From positions 5,411,001 to 5,475,000 of the forward strand of contig NZ_CP012040.1 in assembly GCF_001050135.1 (NCBI RefSeq): a stretch of DNA of 64,000 nucleotides, in the 5' to 3' direction. Under the pieces are notes generated by a model. That model was given only the letters and a program-made list of their open reading frames with translations. It did not search any database and was not told the DNA's origin. This DNA is from Cyclobacterium amurskyense. GTDB lineage: Bacteria > Bacteroidota > Bacteroidia > Cytophagales > Cyclobacteriaceae. The position numbers and the translations under genes were made by a program. How positions within the stretch are numbered: position 1 is the stretch's first letter; every line of letters starts with the position of its first letter. Shown here in pieces: positions 28,194-37,472 of this stretch.

Positions 28194-28622
28194 TCAATAA
28201 CAGACATTAATAGTTATTTCCTGACTTCCCGCATTTAACCTGATGTAATGCGATTCAGGATTTTGGGTTTTCACCTTGCAAATGAATTCACCTGAAAAGC
28301 CAAAACCCTCCTTTGGCTTTCCAAAAAAATTATAATCCATTTTCCCATTATGGTTACTATCATGAAACACAGCAATCATGTATTCTCCCGGATCTAACTC
28401 AGGAAGTATGAGGTAGGGCGCTTTTTTAATGGGAACCTCAAGCTTTTCAACAGGTTCCATTTCCAAGCCTAGTTCTATTGCCTGCTTCTTGAAAATATGA
28501 ATCCGAACCTCCCCTCCCAATTCAAAATCTAAATTGTTAATGCTTAAAGCAGTTGTATTGGCGACAGGAGTATTGAATGCATATTGAAATATGCTACACA
28601 GGAGTATTAATGTAATTTTCAT
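28194..28622 (-). CDS. Exported DUF2141 family protein
   Basis: A 142-residue exported protein. The DUF2141 motif is clear: LPELDPGEYMIAVFHDSNHNGKMDYNFFGKPKEGFGFS, whose DxNxNGxMD core resembles a calcium-binding loop. The family has no proven function but is frequent in the envelope of Bacteroidota and Proteobacteria. It lies 42 bases downstream of the outer-membrane protein gene on the same strand, so the two probably form an operon. Confidence 0.88.
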   Translation of the reverse strand: MKITLILLCSIFQYAFNTPVANTTALSINNLDFELGGEVRIHIFKKQAIELGLEMEPVEKLEVPIKKAPYLILPELDPGEYMIAVFHDSNHNGKMDYNFFGKPKEGFGFSGEFICKVKTQNPESHYIRLNAGSQEITINVCY

Positions 28623-28664
28623 TTTAAACTATTTGTAATAATATTCAATATTGTAGCTCTTTGA

Positions 28665-29906
28665 TTATTTGAAACCTTGTTTTTGAAACCAAACGTCAGC
28701 CAGGTTAATGTTCAAGGTAATCCCATGAGTTGTCTCTCTGGAAAGGAGAGTTGTTTTCCCCTGCTTTTCATACTGATAGGAAAGATTTAATCTGGTAAGT
28801 CCTTGTATGGGAATACCTATTCCCGCTGTGAAGCCCCATCGATCTACCGCTTGATTTTGAAAAAGGTAGTTTCCGGAATCATAATAAATTCCGGCGGAAT
28901 AACTCAACTTTTGAGGAAATGAGTAACCTCTTGGTACAGGCACATATTCTATGCCTACACTTACTTGATGAGCCGCTACATAATCCTCCCATGAATCTGG
29001 GAAAAATTTATACATATAATCGGCCGCTATAATCCAATTCTTGTTTTGGTAAGACAGGCCAGCTTTGGCAGTTTGGTAAAAATCCATTCGCTCCTTATCA
29101 CCTGTGGATTCAAACAAAAGAGTGTCTGAATTGACAAGTTGGATTTCTTCCGAAATGGTCTCATTCATTATGGCTGGCGCCTGATAGGTCAAACCCATCA
29201 ATACTTTTTTGTCTTTATTTTGATAGGCTACATATTGCAAGCCCATATCCACCCCTACACCACTGTAATTGTTTTTTAGATTTTGCTGAAAACTGTCTAT
29301 TGCCTCATCTCCTAGGGACTGTGTTTCATAAGTGTTGATATTATTGATAATCCCAAAGGCATAATAAGGTCTTATCCCCAATGAAAGTCGAGGGTGTAAA
29401 GAGTAGGCATAATTAAGAAACACCTTACTTATGTCCCCATAATTCTTAGTAAGTTTGGAATAAGGGTCAGCTGATCCTACAAAATAGGTGGTTTCCAAAA
29501 AGCTATTGTCTACACTACTTAAAGGCATTAGGCCAAAGGTAAAAGCAGATGATTTGGATACCCTCAGCCAAAAGGCCACATGGGTCAAATTGGTCCTATT
29601 AATATCAATGTTTTCATCGTTTGTGGCAATGTTCATCATCTGATACTTAACATCTGCATCGATCATGAAATTATAAGCACCTAAAACCCCAACACTAGAG
29701 GCCGGATTGACAAGGTTTAAGAAGTAAGGTGATTGAACAGCCACACCGGTTCCTCCGAGTCTAGATGCATACCCCACATTGTCATTATTAATCAAACCTA
29801 TACCATAGGAAGAGTACAAGGAACCACTTCCCCTTTGTGCTTCCACCCTTCCTATAAGGATAAAAGATATAAGACATAAACATAGCGTTCGAATTGGTAA
29901 AGTCAT
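28665..29906 (-). CDS. Putative outer-membrane beta-barrel protein
   Basis: A 413-residue protein with a signal peptide (LCLCLISFILIGRVEAQR). The mature part starts SGSLYSSYGIGLINNDNVGYASRLGGTGVAVQSPYFLNLVNPAS, which is the entry pattern of FadL-like or UPF0164-like outer-membrane proteins in Bacteroidota. Alternating beta strands with aromatic residues run to the end. Its ligand is not evident. It precedes a DUF2141 gene on the same strand and is divergent from the DUF4270 operon. Confidence 0.75.
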   Translation of the reverse strand: MTLPIRTLCLCLISFILIGRVEAQRGSGSLYSSYGIGLINNDNVGYASRLGGTGVAVQSPYFLNLVNPASSVGVLGAYNFMIDADVKYQMMNIATNDENIDINRTNLTHVAFWLRVSKSSAFTFGLMPLSSVDNSFLETTYFVGSADPYSKLTKNYGDISKVFLNYAYSLHPRLSLGIRPYYAFGIINNINTYETQSLGDEAIDSFQQNLKNNYSGVGVDMGLQYVAYQNKDKKVLMGLTYQAPAIMNETISEEIQLVNSDTLLFESTGDKERMDFYQTAKAGLSYQNKNWIIAADYMYKFFPDSWEDYVAAHQVSVGIEYVPVPRGYSFPQKLSYSAGIYYDSGNYLFQNQAVDRWGFTAGIGIPIQGLTRLNLSYQYEKQGKTTLLSRETTHGITLNINLADVWFQKQGFK

Positions 29907-30145
29907 TTTGATTTTTTCGGAAAGCTAATGCTACCTCAAGAAACATTCCTCTTAAATAGGCATAAGGGCTAATTTCATAGACCTAATCCCACTTTTCATC
30001 TTCCAAAATTCAAAATCCTTATGTCCTTTGTATTATTTAAGATCATAGAGAATAAAGTGCTTTTCGTAGAGAGGATTGGTGCCTAGGTCTATTATACCTC
30101 TTTATTCGCTAAAGATTGATTTGGTTTGGAGCAAAAATAAATTTT

Positions 30146-31432
30146 ATGCAATCAATTTTCAGATCAATCAAATATCTATGTATGCCTGCAGTGGCCATTC
30201 TTATGACGGGATGTTTTGAAAATGAGATACTAGTACAACCTGAAGTCACTAAAGACAATAATCAACTGGAAGTCAGCTTAATTGAAAGTACAGACATCCT
30301 ATTGTACAGTTATTATAGTGATAGTTTGGTCACCAATGACAGGACAAATTTTTTATTGGGCTCATACAATGACAGTATAAGAGGAGGTATAAAGGCGGTT
30401 CCTTATTTGCAATTTGGAGTTGAAAGTGGCATAAGGATGAATGATGAAGCTCAAATGGACTCTGTTGTATTGGTCTTGTATTATGAAAGTTTTCATTATG
30501 ACACCCTTCCTGTTTTCGATATCAATATTTATGAACTTTTAGAAAACCCTGAACCTGATGATTTAAATGCCATCTATAACTTCCAAAACTTTGACTATAA
30601 CGAAAGTCCTTTGGTGTCCCAAAAAATCCAAGCCCTTCCTCATCAGGATTCGCTTACAGTGACCTTACCCTATGAATTTGGACAAGAACTTTTTGAACTG
30701 TCCAAGTCAAGTAATTCAATTTTCTATACCAATGAAGACTTGGAAGAACACTTTAAAGGTTTGAGAATAGAGACAGAGGGAACAGGCCCCATATTGTCTT
30801 TTAACGAAGCTTCTTATATAGGTTTCTATTACAAACCATCCACTAGCATTTCCCAAACAAATGCACAATTCAAAATTACTGTACAGAGCGGAACTGAACA
30901 TTTCACAAATTTGACAGTAAATAAATCCTCCGGGCTATTGCAAGGCTTTGAATCCTACACCAATATTGCATCGGAAGAAACCTCGGGGACGGTAATGGTA
31001 GATCCCCTATATGAATCAGGTATCAGAATTGAGTTCCCTGAAACCCAAATCCTTAAGGAAATTTCCGAGAGCTTCTTTATTTCTTCGGCCATACTTCACC
31101 TACCCGTGAAACCGGGAACTTATAACAATTACTTCAACACCCCCTCCTTTTCGATCAATGTATATGTGGTCAATAAAAACAATGAGATCATAGGCTCTTT
31201 AGCCTCAGTAGGTATGACGGCTTATGATGATCAGTTTCATGAAAACACCTACTATGATATTCCAGTAACAGATTTCATAAACAGTCAATTGAATACAAAT
31301 TACGACAATGGAAATGCTTTATGGATTACCCTACCAGAAAGCACCTCGCTAACTACTAGGTATTTGGCATTTTCGTCTCACTCATTACAACAAAAAATTA
31401 AACTAGATATTGTTTTTCTTCCTTTAAATTAA
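30146..31432 (+). CDS. DUF4270 family lipoprotein
   Basis: The start at 30146 (MQSIFRSIKYLCMPAVAILMTGC) gives a lipoprotein signal with Cys 23; an earlier ATG at 30116 only adds ten residues. The mature region fits the DUF4270 family of Bacteroidota: SLIESTDILLYSYYSDSLVTND, FLLGSYNDSIRGGIKAVPYLQF, then a beta-rich body. These proteins are predicted to be envelope-associated; their function is unknown. It is the first gene of a four-gene plus-strand operon that includes a Kelch lipoprotein and a LytS-LytT two-component system. Confidence 0.8.
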   Translation: MQSIFRSIKYLCMPAVAILMTGCFENEILVQPEVTKDNNQLEVSLIESTDILLYSYYSDSLVTNDRTNFLLGSYNDSIRGGIKAVPYLQFGVESGIRMNDEAQMDSVVLVLYYESFHYDTLPVFDINIYELLENPEPDDLNAIYNFQNFDYNESPLVSQKIQALPHQDSLTVTLPYEFGQELFELSKSSNSIFYTNEDLEEHFKGLRIETEGTGPILSFNEASYIGFYYKPSTSISQTNAQFKITVQSGTEHFTNLTVNKSSGLLQGFESYTNIASEETSGTVMVDPLYESGIRIEFPETQILKEISESFFISSAILHLPVKPGTYNNYFNTPSFSINVYVVNKNNEIIGSLASVGMTAYDDQFHENTYYDIPVTDFINSQLNTNYDNGNALWITLPESTSLTTRYLAFSSHSLQQKIKLDIVFLPLN

Positions 31433-31438
31433 ATTATT

Positions 31439-32419
31439 ATGAATAAAACACGTTTGTTAATAGGAGCTATTATTGGAGTTTTCTTCTTCAGTAGTTGTAT
31501 CAATGAAGATGAAGTAACCTCGGAAGGCAACTGGGTCCAAAGATCCTATTTTGAAGGTAGTAATCGCTCCAATGCGGCCTCATTCTCAATTGATAACAGT
31601 GCCTTTGTAATGGGAGGTTACACAGGAGAAGAATACCTAAATGATTTCTGGGAATACAATTCTGACGGAGATTATTGGATAAAGAAAGCTGATTTTCCAG
31701 GAAAAGCGCGTAGCAATGCTGTAGCCTTTTCTATTGACGGTAAAGGTTATGTAGGAACAGGATACGACGGTACCAACAAACTCAATGATTTCTGGGAATA
31801 TGATCCAGAAAATGATACATGGAAAGAAGTGGCATCCTTTGGGGGTACTGCCCGTTACAATGCTATTGGTTTTTCCCTTGTAGGAAAAGGATATATAGGT
31901 ACAGGCTATGATGGAAGTGAGCAAAAAGATTTTTGGCAATACGATCCTACAAGTGATTCCTGGACCCAAATTATTTCAATGGGTGGAGCCAAACGTCAGA
32001 GTGCTTCCGTATTTGTAATCGGAGATGTTGCCTATATTGGTACCGGAATCAATAATGGCTCTTATGAATATGATTTCTGGGCTTTAAATGGCAATAGCCT
32101 AGAATGGACACGGAAAAATGATTTGGACTATAGCGATGATTATGCAGTGGTGAGAAGTGAAGCCAGTGCATTTTCAATTGGATCTTATGGCTATATTGTA
32201 GGCGGATCAGTGGGTTCTGTTTTGGGTAGTACTTGGGAATACAATCCTTCAGATGATACCTGGGAAGAAAAAACCCCACTGGAAGCTGTTTATAGAGCCG
32301 GTGCTTCAGCCTTTTCAGTATACGACAGGGCCTATGTCCTTTTAGGACGAAGTTCCAGCTTAAGGTTTGATGACATCTATGAATTTGAGCCTTTTGTATA
32401 TTATGATGAAGAGGATTAA
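31439..32419 (+). CDS. Kelch-repeat lipoprotein
   Basis: A 326-residue lipoprotein (lipobox FSSC, Cys 20) that folds as a six-bladed Kelch propeller. Repeats of the form FSIDGKGYVGTGYDG...NDFWEYDPENDTW occur about every 50 residues (for example DFWEYN, DFWEYD, DFWQYD, STWEYN). The gene starts six bases after the DUF4270 stop. The propeller probably binds a ligand or partner at the cell surface. Its pairing with DUF4270 proteins is common in this group of bacteria. Confidence 0.9.
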   Translation: MNKTRLLIGAIIGVFFFSSCINEDEVTSEGNWVQRSYFEGSNRSNAASFSIDNSAFVMGGYTGEEYLNDFWEYNSDGDYWIKKADFPGKARSNAVAFSIDGKGYVGTGYDGTNKLNDFWEYDPENDTWKEVASFGGTARYNAIGFSLVGKGYIGTGYDGSEQKDFWQYDPTSDSWTQIISMGGAKRQSASVFVIGDVAYIGTGINNGSYEYDFWALNGNSLEWTRKNDLDYSDDYAVVRSEASAFSIGSYGYIVGGSVGSVLGSTWEYNPSDDTWEEKTPLEAVYRAGASAFSVYDRAYVLLGRSSSLRFDDIYEFEPFVYYDEED

Positions 32420-32438
32420 ATTTATCAAAGCCTTCTAA

Positions 32439-33485
32439 ATGTTGAAAATAGAAAAAAAAGTAATTTTAAAGACATTGGTTCATGTCTTAATACTGGGGGT
32501 AATTTTATCCCCAGTATTTTTTATTATTTCTAATAAAAACCAAGAAATACGCCCCAATTTTTATTTTAGCATTTCCAACAGTAGCATAATCATTTTTTAT
32601 TTAATCAACATTATTTGGTTGATTCCTAAGTTAATCTTTCAAAGGAAGTATTTAAAATATGCCTTGTTCCTAACCTCATTCCTTGCCCTCTATATATTCT
32701 TCCAATATACCTTTATGGACTTCTCCCCTATTGGAGGAGATAGACCGAGTCCAAGATTTCCTGATGGAAAAAGGCAGATGTTTTTTTGGATACCTTCCTT
32801 TTTTCGGTTCATACTTATTATGGCCTTGGGAACAGTTATAGAGCTTATTACAAAGTTTGAACAGGAACACAAAAAATTTGATGAACTTGAGCGGCAAAAA
32901 ATCATCAAAGAGTTGAACTTCCTAAAAAACCAACTTAATCCCCATTTCCTGTTTAATGCCCTAAATAATATCTATTCTCTGGCAAGTCGGAAATCCGAAA
33001 ACACTACACCTTCGATTATGTTGCTGTCAAACATGCTCAGGTATGTTTTGTATGAATCGGGGAAAGATAAGGTACCTATTCATCAGGAAGTAGATTTCAT
33101 AAAAAATTATGTAAACCTGGAAAAGCTCAAATTTTCTGACAACAATGCGCCTCAAATCAAATGTTATTTTTCGCTTACAAATGAAAATTATACCGTTGAG
33201 CCACTGTTGTTCATTACTTTAATAGAAAACGCTTTTAAGCATGGCATAAGCTACGTTACGCCTTCTTTTATCCTTATTTCCTTTAAGGAAGACAACAATG
33301 AAATACTGCTTTCTGTAATCAACAGCATAGGAAAAAGAGATGACAGGAATATCAATACCAACAAAACTGGGGTTGGTATTGAGAACCTTAAGAAAAGGTT
33401 GAAGTTGCTTTACCCGGGAAAACACAGCTTCAAGCAGATCCACGAAAACAGCACATTTAAGGCCTTTCTAAAAATAAAAAAATGA
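32439..33485 (+). CDS. LytS-type sensor histidine kinase
   Basis: A 348-residue membrane histidine kinase with four predicted transmembrane helices in residues 1-135. A short coiled region follows, then the His_kinase domain FLKNQLNPHFLFNALNNIYS, in which the phosphorylated His is residue 169. The ATP-binding N-box is LIENAFKHGISY and the G-box is GVGIENLKKRLKLLYP. It carries no extracytoplasmic domain, so it may sense within the membrane or through a partner. The stop overlaps the start of the response regulator by four bases (ATGA), which implies translational coupling. It follows a Kelch lipoprotein in the operon. Confidence 0.94.
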   Translation: MLKIEKKVILKTLVHVLILGVILSPVFFIISNKNQEIRPNFYFSISNSSIIIFYLINIIWLIPKLIFQRKYLKYALFLTSFLALYIFFQYTFMDFSPIGGDRPSPRFPDGKRQMFFWIPSFFRFILIMALGTVIELITKFEQEHKKFDELERQKIIKELNFLKNQLNPHFLFNALNNIYSLASRKSENTTPSIMLLSNMLRYVLYESGKDKVPIHQEVDFIKNYVNLEKLKFSDNNAPQIKCYFSLTNENYTVEPLLFITLIENAFKHGISYVTPSFILISFKEDNNEILLSVINSIGKRDDRNINTNKTGVGIENLKKRLKLLYPGKHSFKQIHENSTFKAFLKIKK

Positions 33486-34225
33486 AAATCAACTGTATTA
33501 TCGTAGATGATGAAGTGCTGGCCCTTGATATATTGGAAGATTATATTTCAAGAATGCCTATGCTTGAGCTAAAGGGGAAATTTGACTCGCCCTTAAAGGC
33601 CATGGATTGCATTGTCCATGAAGAGGTCAAACTAATGTTTCTTGACATCAATATGCCAGATATCAATGGAATAAAATTCTATGAAAGTCTCGCTAACAAA
33701 CCCAAGGTCATATTTACCACCGCTTACAGTGAATACGCCGTTAAAGGCTTTGAAATTAATGCCATTGATTACCTCCTAAAGCCTATCAGTTTCAGCCGTT
33801 TTTTCCAGGCGGTAGGTAAGGTTATCAATATTCCAAACGCACTGCCAGCAGCACCCGTTCAGTCCAGTTATCAGGAAAGTCAAAATGATGAATCATCAAG
33901 GTTTATCTTTGTGAAAGTAGAGCATTTCACAAAAAAAGTTAGCCTCAAGGACATTGCCTACCTTCAAGGCTACAAAGATTATGTCAAGATATATCTCATC
34001 GGTGAAGACAAACCCATCCTCACCCTAAACTCCATCAAACACTACGAAATGAGCCTTTTCTCCAAAGGCTTTATCCGCATTCACAAATCCTATATCGTCT
34101 CTGTAAACCAAATAGAAATCATCAGTCGAAACAAGGTCAAATTAATTGACAAAGATCTGCACATCACCATTGGAGGGAATTACAGGGATTTTTTCTATGA
34201 ACTGGTGGTGAATAAGAATATATAG
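33482..34225 (+). CDS. LytTR-type response regulator
   Basis: A 247-residue response regulator. The receiver has its acidic pair at Asp 9-10 (IIVDDEVLALDIL), the phosphoacceptor Asp 55 (FLDINMP) and the Lys in LLKPISFSRF. The C-terminal LytTR DNA-binding domain has FIFVKVEHFTKKVSLKDIAYLQGYKDYVKI and FIRIHKSYIVSVNQI. It is cognate with the kinase gene it overlaps. Targets are not visible. Such pairs often control their own operon. Confidence 0.95.
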   Translation: MKINCIIVDDEVLALDILEDYISRMPMLELKGKFDSPLKAMDCIVHEEVKLMFLDINMPDINGIKFYESLANKPKVIFTTAYSEYAVKGFEINAIDYLLKPISFSRFFQAVGKVINIPNALPAAPVQSSYQESQNDESSRFIFVKVEHFTKKVSLKDIAYLQGYKDYVKIYLIGEDKPILTLNSIKHYEMSLFSKGFIRIHKSYIVSVNQIEIISRNKVKLIDKDLHITIGGNYRDFFYELVVNKNI

Positions 34226-34445
34226 AGAGCTAGATTAATGTTTTACATGCTGTAATTTTATCCTAATTCCTCGTAATTTATCAAAAAAAAGAACTACTTT
34301 TTAGGGTGGCAGGAATTGCTTCTTCAATCAAGCAATAAAAGACTAGCACCCAAATTGAATAGCCCCTTAAAGGAGTAAAAAAATCTAATCCTCGTTCATT
34401 TGAAGTTAATATTCCCCTACCAACAAAGATAAAATAAGATTGAAT

Positions 34446-34628
34446 CTACTTTTTTGTTTGAAACCTTTTAAACCCATAATAGCTCAAATAAAACCATACT
34501 ATGGCAGCCCCAATTGAGGTATAAAAACCGACATCAAAAGGATAAAAAGATCCAAAAGAACCGAAAGTCATCAATAAAATTGCCATACCCATACTAGAAA
34601 TGATAAACCGCTTTTTCAATTTTCCCAT
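34446..34628 (-). CDS. Small two-helix membrane protein
   Basis: A 60-residue protein with a basic N-terminus (MGKLKKRF), two hydrophobic helices (about 8-26 and 34-52) and a basic C-terminus (YYGFKRFQTKK). It looks like a real small inner-membrane protein. A family is not recognised. It is transcribed against both neighbours. Confidence 0.6.
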   Translation of the reverse strand: MGKLKKRFIISSMGMAILLMTFGSFGSFYPFDVGFYTSIGAAIVWFYLSYYGFKRFQTKK

Positions 34629-34890
34629 TTTGATATGATCATTCTTATTTCAACTAATATAATGTAATTCTATTACATTCTAAAACAAGACAATAACTAG
34701 TTCAAATCACCAATTGTAAAGCAGCTAGAAAAATCTATTAGCCCCAGAAAAAATTTAAATCAAATCATATATCGAGAGAGATTGGTAAATTCTTTACCAA
34801 CTACCCTTCTCAAATCAATTACCAAAACCTTAAACTGAAATTTTAGTCCTAAGAATTTGATTATTAGAAAGATTAGGTCAAATTAGAGAC

Positions 34891-35115
34891 ATGAAACATT
34901 TTGGCTATTTATGGGCGGGAATTCTTCTATTGTATTCCTGCAATCCATCTTCTTCAAGTTCTAAAGATGCTGATAACTTAGATAATGCTGTTGATACGGT
35001 CATGATAGCTACTGGCGATGATATTATTAACCTGAAATGGGGGATTTATCAGTCCGGTATTAGCCATGATAAAAAATATCTGTTTATTTCTGGTGGTTTT
35101 CCCTTTATAAAATAA
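34891..35115 (+). pseudogene. Short lipoprotein, probable 3'-truncated DUF4221-like gene
   Basis: A 74-residue open frame with a good lipoprotein signal (ILLLYSC, Cys 17, then NPSSSSS). Residues 37-72 (DTVMIATGDDIINLKWGIYQ...DKKYLFISGG) resemble the first propeller blade of DUF4221-type lipoproteins, but the frame stops where further blades should follow. The next gene, 12 bases on, encodes a full-length propeller lipoprotein with its own signal peptide. It may therefore be a remnant of a third tandem copy, or a short expressed leader lipoprotein. Confidence 0.5.
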
Positions 35116-35127
35116 ACTTAATCTCAA

Positions 35128-36261
35128 ATGATCAAAGTACGTAATATCTTGATTTTGCTATTGGTGTCGGTCTATGCTTGCACTGATGGAAATAAATCCT
35201 CCAACAGTAGTGCGGATTCCAATGAATGGGAACTCGTAATTTTGGACTCTATCCAGGTAGACTACTTAGCTGATGTAAGAGAAGGGATTTTTTCAAATGG
35301 AATAGGCATCATTAAAACAATGTCAAACAATAACTTGATAAAATTTGACTCATTAGGTACCATTTTGGTGAATAAAGAATTCCCACAAGAAGGTCCCGAA
35401 TCTGTTATGTTTTTAGAAACTTTAATTGAACATAAGGGAGAATATTTTGGGACAACTTCATTTAGTGACTTGTATCATTTCGATGCCAATCTTAACATAA
35501 AGGAACGTTTGAAAATGCCTTTTATGGGTGAAGCCAGAGGAGGTGCCTATAACCGAAGAAATATTGCTGTCTGGAATGAGAAAATACTGCTTTGGTATCC
35601 GGGACGAAACGGTATCAGTCCATACATTGACCACTTTTATAGAGACTACCCATTTTTGGAACTCTATGACCTTAAAACAAAAACTTCAATACCGGTAGTA
35701 AGAACCCCCAAGACATCACAATATAGTAGTGATGATTTTTTTGATCGGCCTGACATTAATTTCATTATAGAAAAAGACAGTTTGTACCTTACCTTTTCCA
35801 ATGAACCCCTCATACATGTGTATGCCATGGGGGATAGTATCCTTTGGAAAAGAAGTATTCCTATGAACCCAAGCGATTTTAAATTGATTCCAGGACAGAA
35901 AACACCTGTTACCTATCTAGAAAAAAATAAAATGTATGAAGCTGGAATTAAGGCCGTTTATTCTGATCCGGATCATATCATTGTTAGCTATCATGGTGGA
36001 ATTGATGGAGATACTTTTGTGAATAATGAATTAAAGGAAAGAGAGAATTATCCTCGCTACCCTGAATTTCTTAAAAATTACCTCAAAATCTACAGGCAAG
36101 GACAAGGCTGGTCCAATGAGTTGATTATCCCTTCAAAAATCAAAATAATTCTAAATATCGAGTCCGCAGATAAACCCTTCTTTGCGCTTAGAAATGATGA
36201 ATTTATTGGAGAGGAACAAGATTACCTTACTTTTTATAAACTACAACTGGTAAGGAAATGA
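35128..36261 (+). CDS. DUF4221-like propeller lipoprotein, copy 1
   Basis: A 377-residue lipoprotein (signal ending VYAC, Cys 18). The beta-propeller body has repeated blade strands such as NLIKFDSLGTILVNKEFPQEGPE and YHFDANLNIKERLKM. It resembles DUF4221 or six-bladed-propeller lipoproteins abundant in Cyclobacteriaceae; the exact family is uncertain. It is paralogous to the next gene over its full length. The closest identity lies at both ends of the mature protein (SNEWELVILDSIQVDYL near the N-terminus and RNDEFIGEEQD...TFYKLQL at the C-terminus). Its stop overlaps the next ATG by four bases, so both are co-translated. Confidence 0.75.
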   Translation: MIKVRNILILLLVSVYACTDGNKSSNSSADSNEWELVILDSIQVDYLADVREGIFSNGIGIIKTMSNNNLIKFDSLGTILVNKEFPQEGPESVMFLETLIEHKGEYFGTTSFSDLYHFDANLNIKERLKMPFMGEARGGAYNRRNIAVWNEKILLWYPGRNGISPYIDHFYRDYPFLELYDLKTKTSIPVVRTPKTSQYSSDDFFDRPDINFIIEKDSLYLTFSNEPLIHVYAMGDSILWKRSIPMNPSDFKLIPGQKTPVTYLEKNKMYEAGIKAVYSDPDHIIVSYHGGIDGDTFVNNELKERENYPRYPEFLKNYLKIYRQGQGWSNELIIPSKIKIILNIESADKPFFALRNDEFIGEEQDYLTFYKLQLVRK

Positions 36262-37391
36262 GATTTACGTATTTGGCAGCAATAATTCTCTTTTTGTCGC
36301 AAATTGCATGTTCTGAAAAGAAGGTGTCAGATTTAGAGCCTTTTTCCAATGAATGGGAACTCGTGATTTTGGACTCTATTCAGGTAGACTATTTGGGGAC
36401 TGTTGATGGTGGAGATTTTAGACAAGGCAAAGGCGTTTTTTATAATTTTGAAGAAAATAAACTGGTTGCGTTTGACTCTAGTGGTAAAATCAGCTATGAA
36501 ATTTCTTATCCAAAGGAAGGTCCGGAAAAAGTTCAATACCCAACTCAACTAAAATATACGGAGGATGGAAGGCTTTTTGCAGCTAGTTATATGGGCTGGC
36601 TGTATGAGTTAAATACGAATTTAACTTTGAAGCAAGAAATAAAGCTTTCATTTCTGAGTCAATCACAGGATGGAGGTGGCTTTATTAAAAATCTGGAATA
36701 TTATAATGATTCATTGATCAGTTTTTATCCGGGCAGAGATGGAGCAAATCCTTATGAGCCACATTTCATCCGGGACAACTTTCTTTTAGAAAAAATTGAT
36801 CCTAAAACAGGGGGATCAGTGCCATTAATTAGGATACCAAGTACCTCGAGGTATTCCTCAGACAAATACTATGAAAGACCTTGGCTTCAATTTGGAATTT
36901 CGGGGAATAGACTTCACTTGGCCCTAAGTAATGAACCCTTGTTTCATATTTACGACTTAACAGACGGAGAACCCTACTTAAATACTGTTGATTTCAAACC
37001 TTCAAAATTTTTAGACAATGGTGAACATCAGGAGAAACATCAATACATCTCTGGAAGAAGAATGCTTGATGGAAGGATCAGGCAGTTTTTTGTGACCGAT
37101 AAAGGAACAGTTGTTTTTTATGAGGAAGGTATTGAGGAAGATATTTTTATCCAAAATGAATTAAAACTTCGTAAAAACTTCCCCAAATACAAAGACTTTC
37201 AAAATCAAGTACTTAAAATCATAATTCAAGATTCTATCCTTTCCAATGAAATCATTGTCCCCTACAATATTGGTAGCATTTTAAACATTGAAAAGTTAGA
37301 TAAGCCCTTCTACGCACTCAGAAATGATGAATTTATCGGAGAGGAACAGGATTTTATTACTTTTTATAAACTACAACTGGAAAAGAAATAG
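36258..37391 (+). CDS. DUF4221-like propeller lipoprotein, copy 2
   Basis: A 377-residue paralogue of the preceding gene with the same length and architecture. The signal peptide (MRFTYLAAIILFLSQIAC) ends at lipobox Cys 18. Shared core motifs are GPEKVQYP, SFYPGRDGANPYEPHFIRD, STSRYSSDKYYERP and LALSNEPLFHIYDL. The middle is clearly more diverged from copy 1 than the two ends are. It is the last gene of the group and converges on the molybdenum enzyme genes across 81 bases without an obvious terminator. The role is unknown and likely lies at the periplasmic face or cell surface. Confidence 0.75.
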   Translation: MRFTYLAAIILFLSQIACSEKKVSDLEPFSNEWELVILDSIQVDYLGTVDGGDFRQGKGVFYNFEENKLVAFDSSGKISYEISYPKEGPEKVQYPTQLKYTEDGRLFAASYMGWLYELNTNLTLKQEIKLSFLSQSQDGGGFIKNLEYYNDSLISFYPGRDGANPYEPHFIRDNFLLEKIDPKTGGSVPLIRIPSTSRYSSDKYYERPWLQFGISGNRLHLALSNEPLFHIYDLTDGEPYLNTVDFKPSKFLDNGEHQEKHQYISGRRMLDGRIRQFFVTDKGTVVFYEEGIEEDIFIQNELKLRKNFPKYKDFQNQVLKIIIQDSILSNEIIVPYNIGSILNIEKLDKPFYALRNDEFIGEEQDFITFYKLQLEKK

Positions 37392-37472
37392 AGGCTAATT
37401 ATTCACCTTTCAGAAAAGAACCCAAGAAATATCTTTTACGAATTAAACTTAATTCCTTCCCATTGCAATTAA

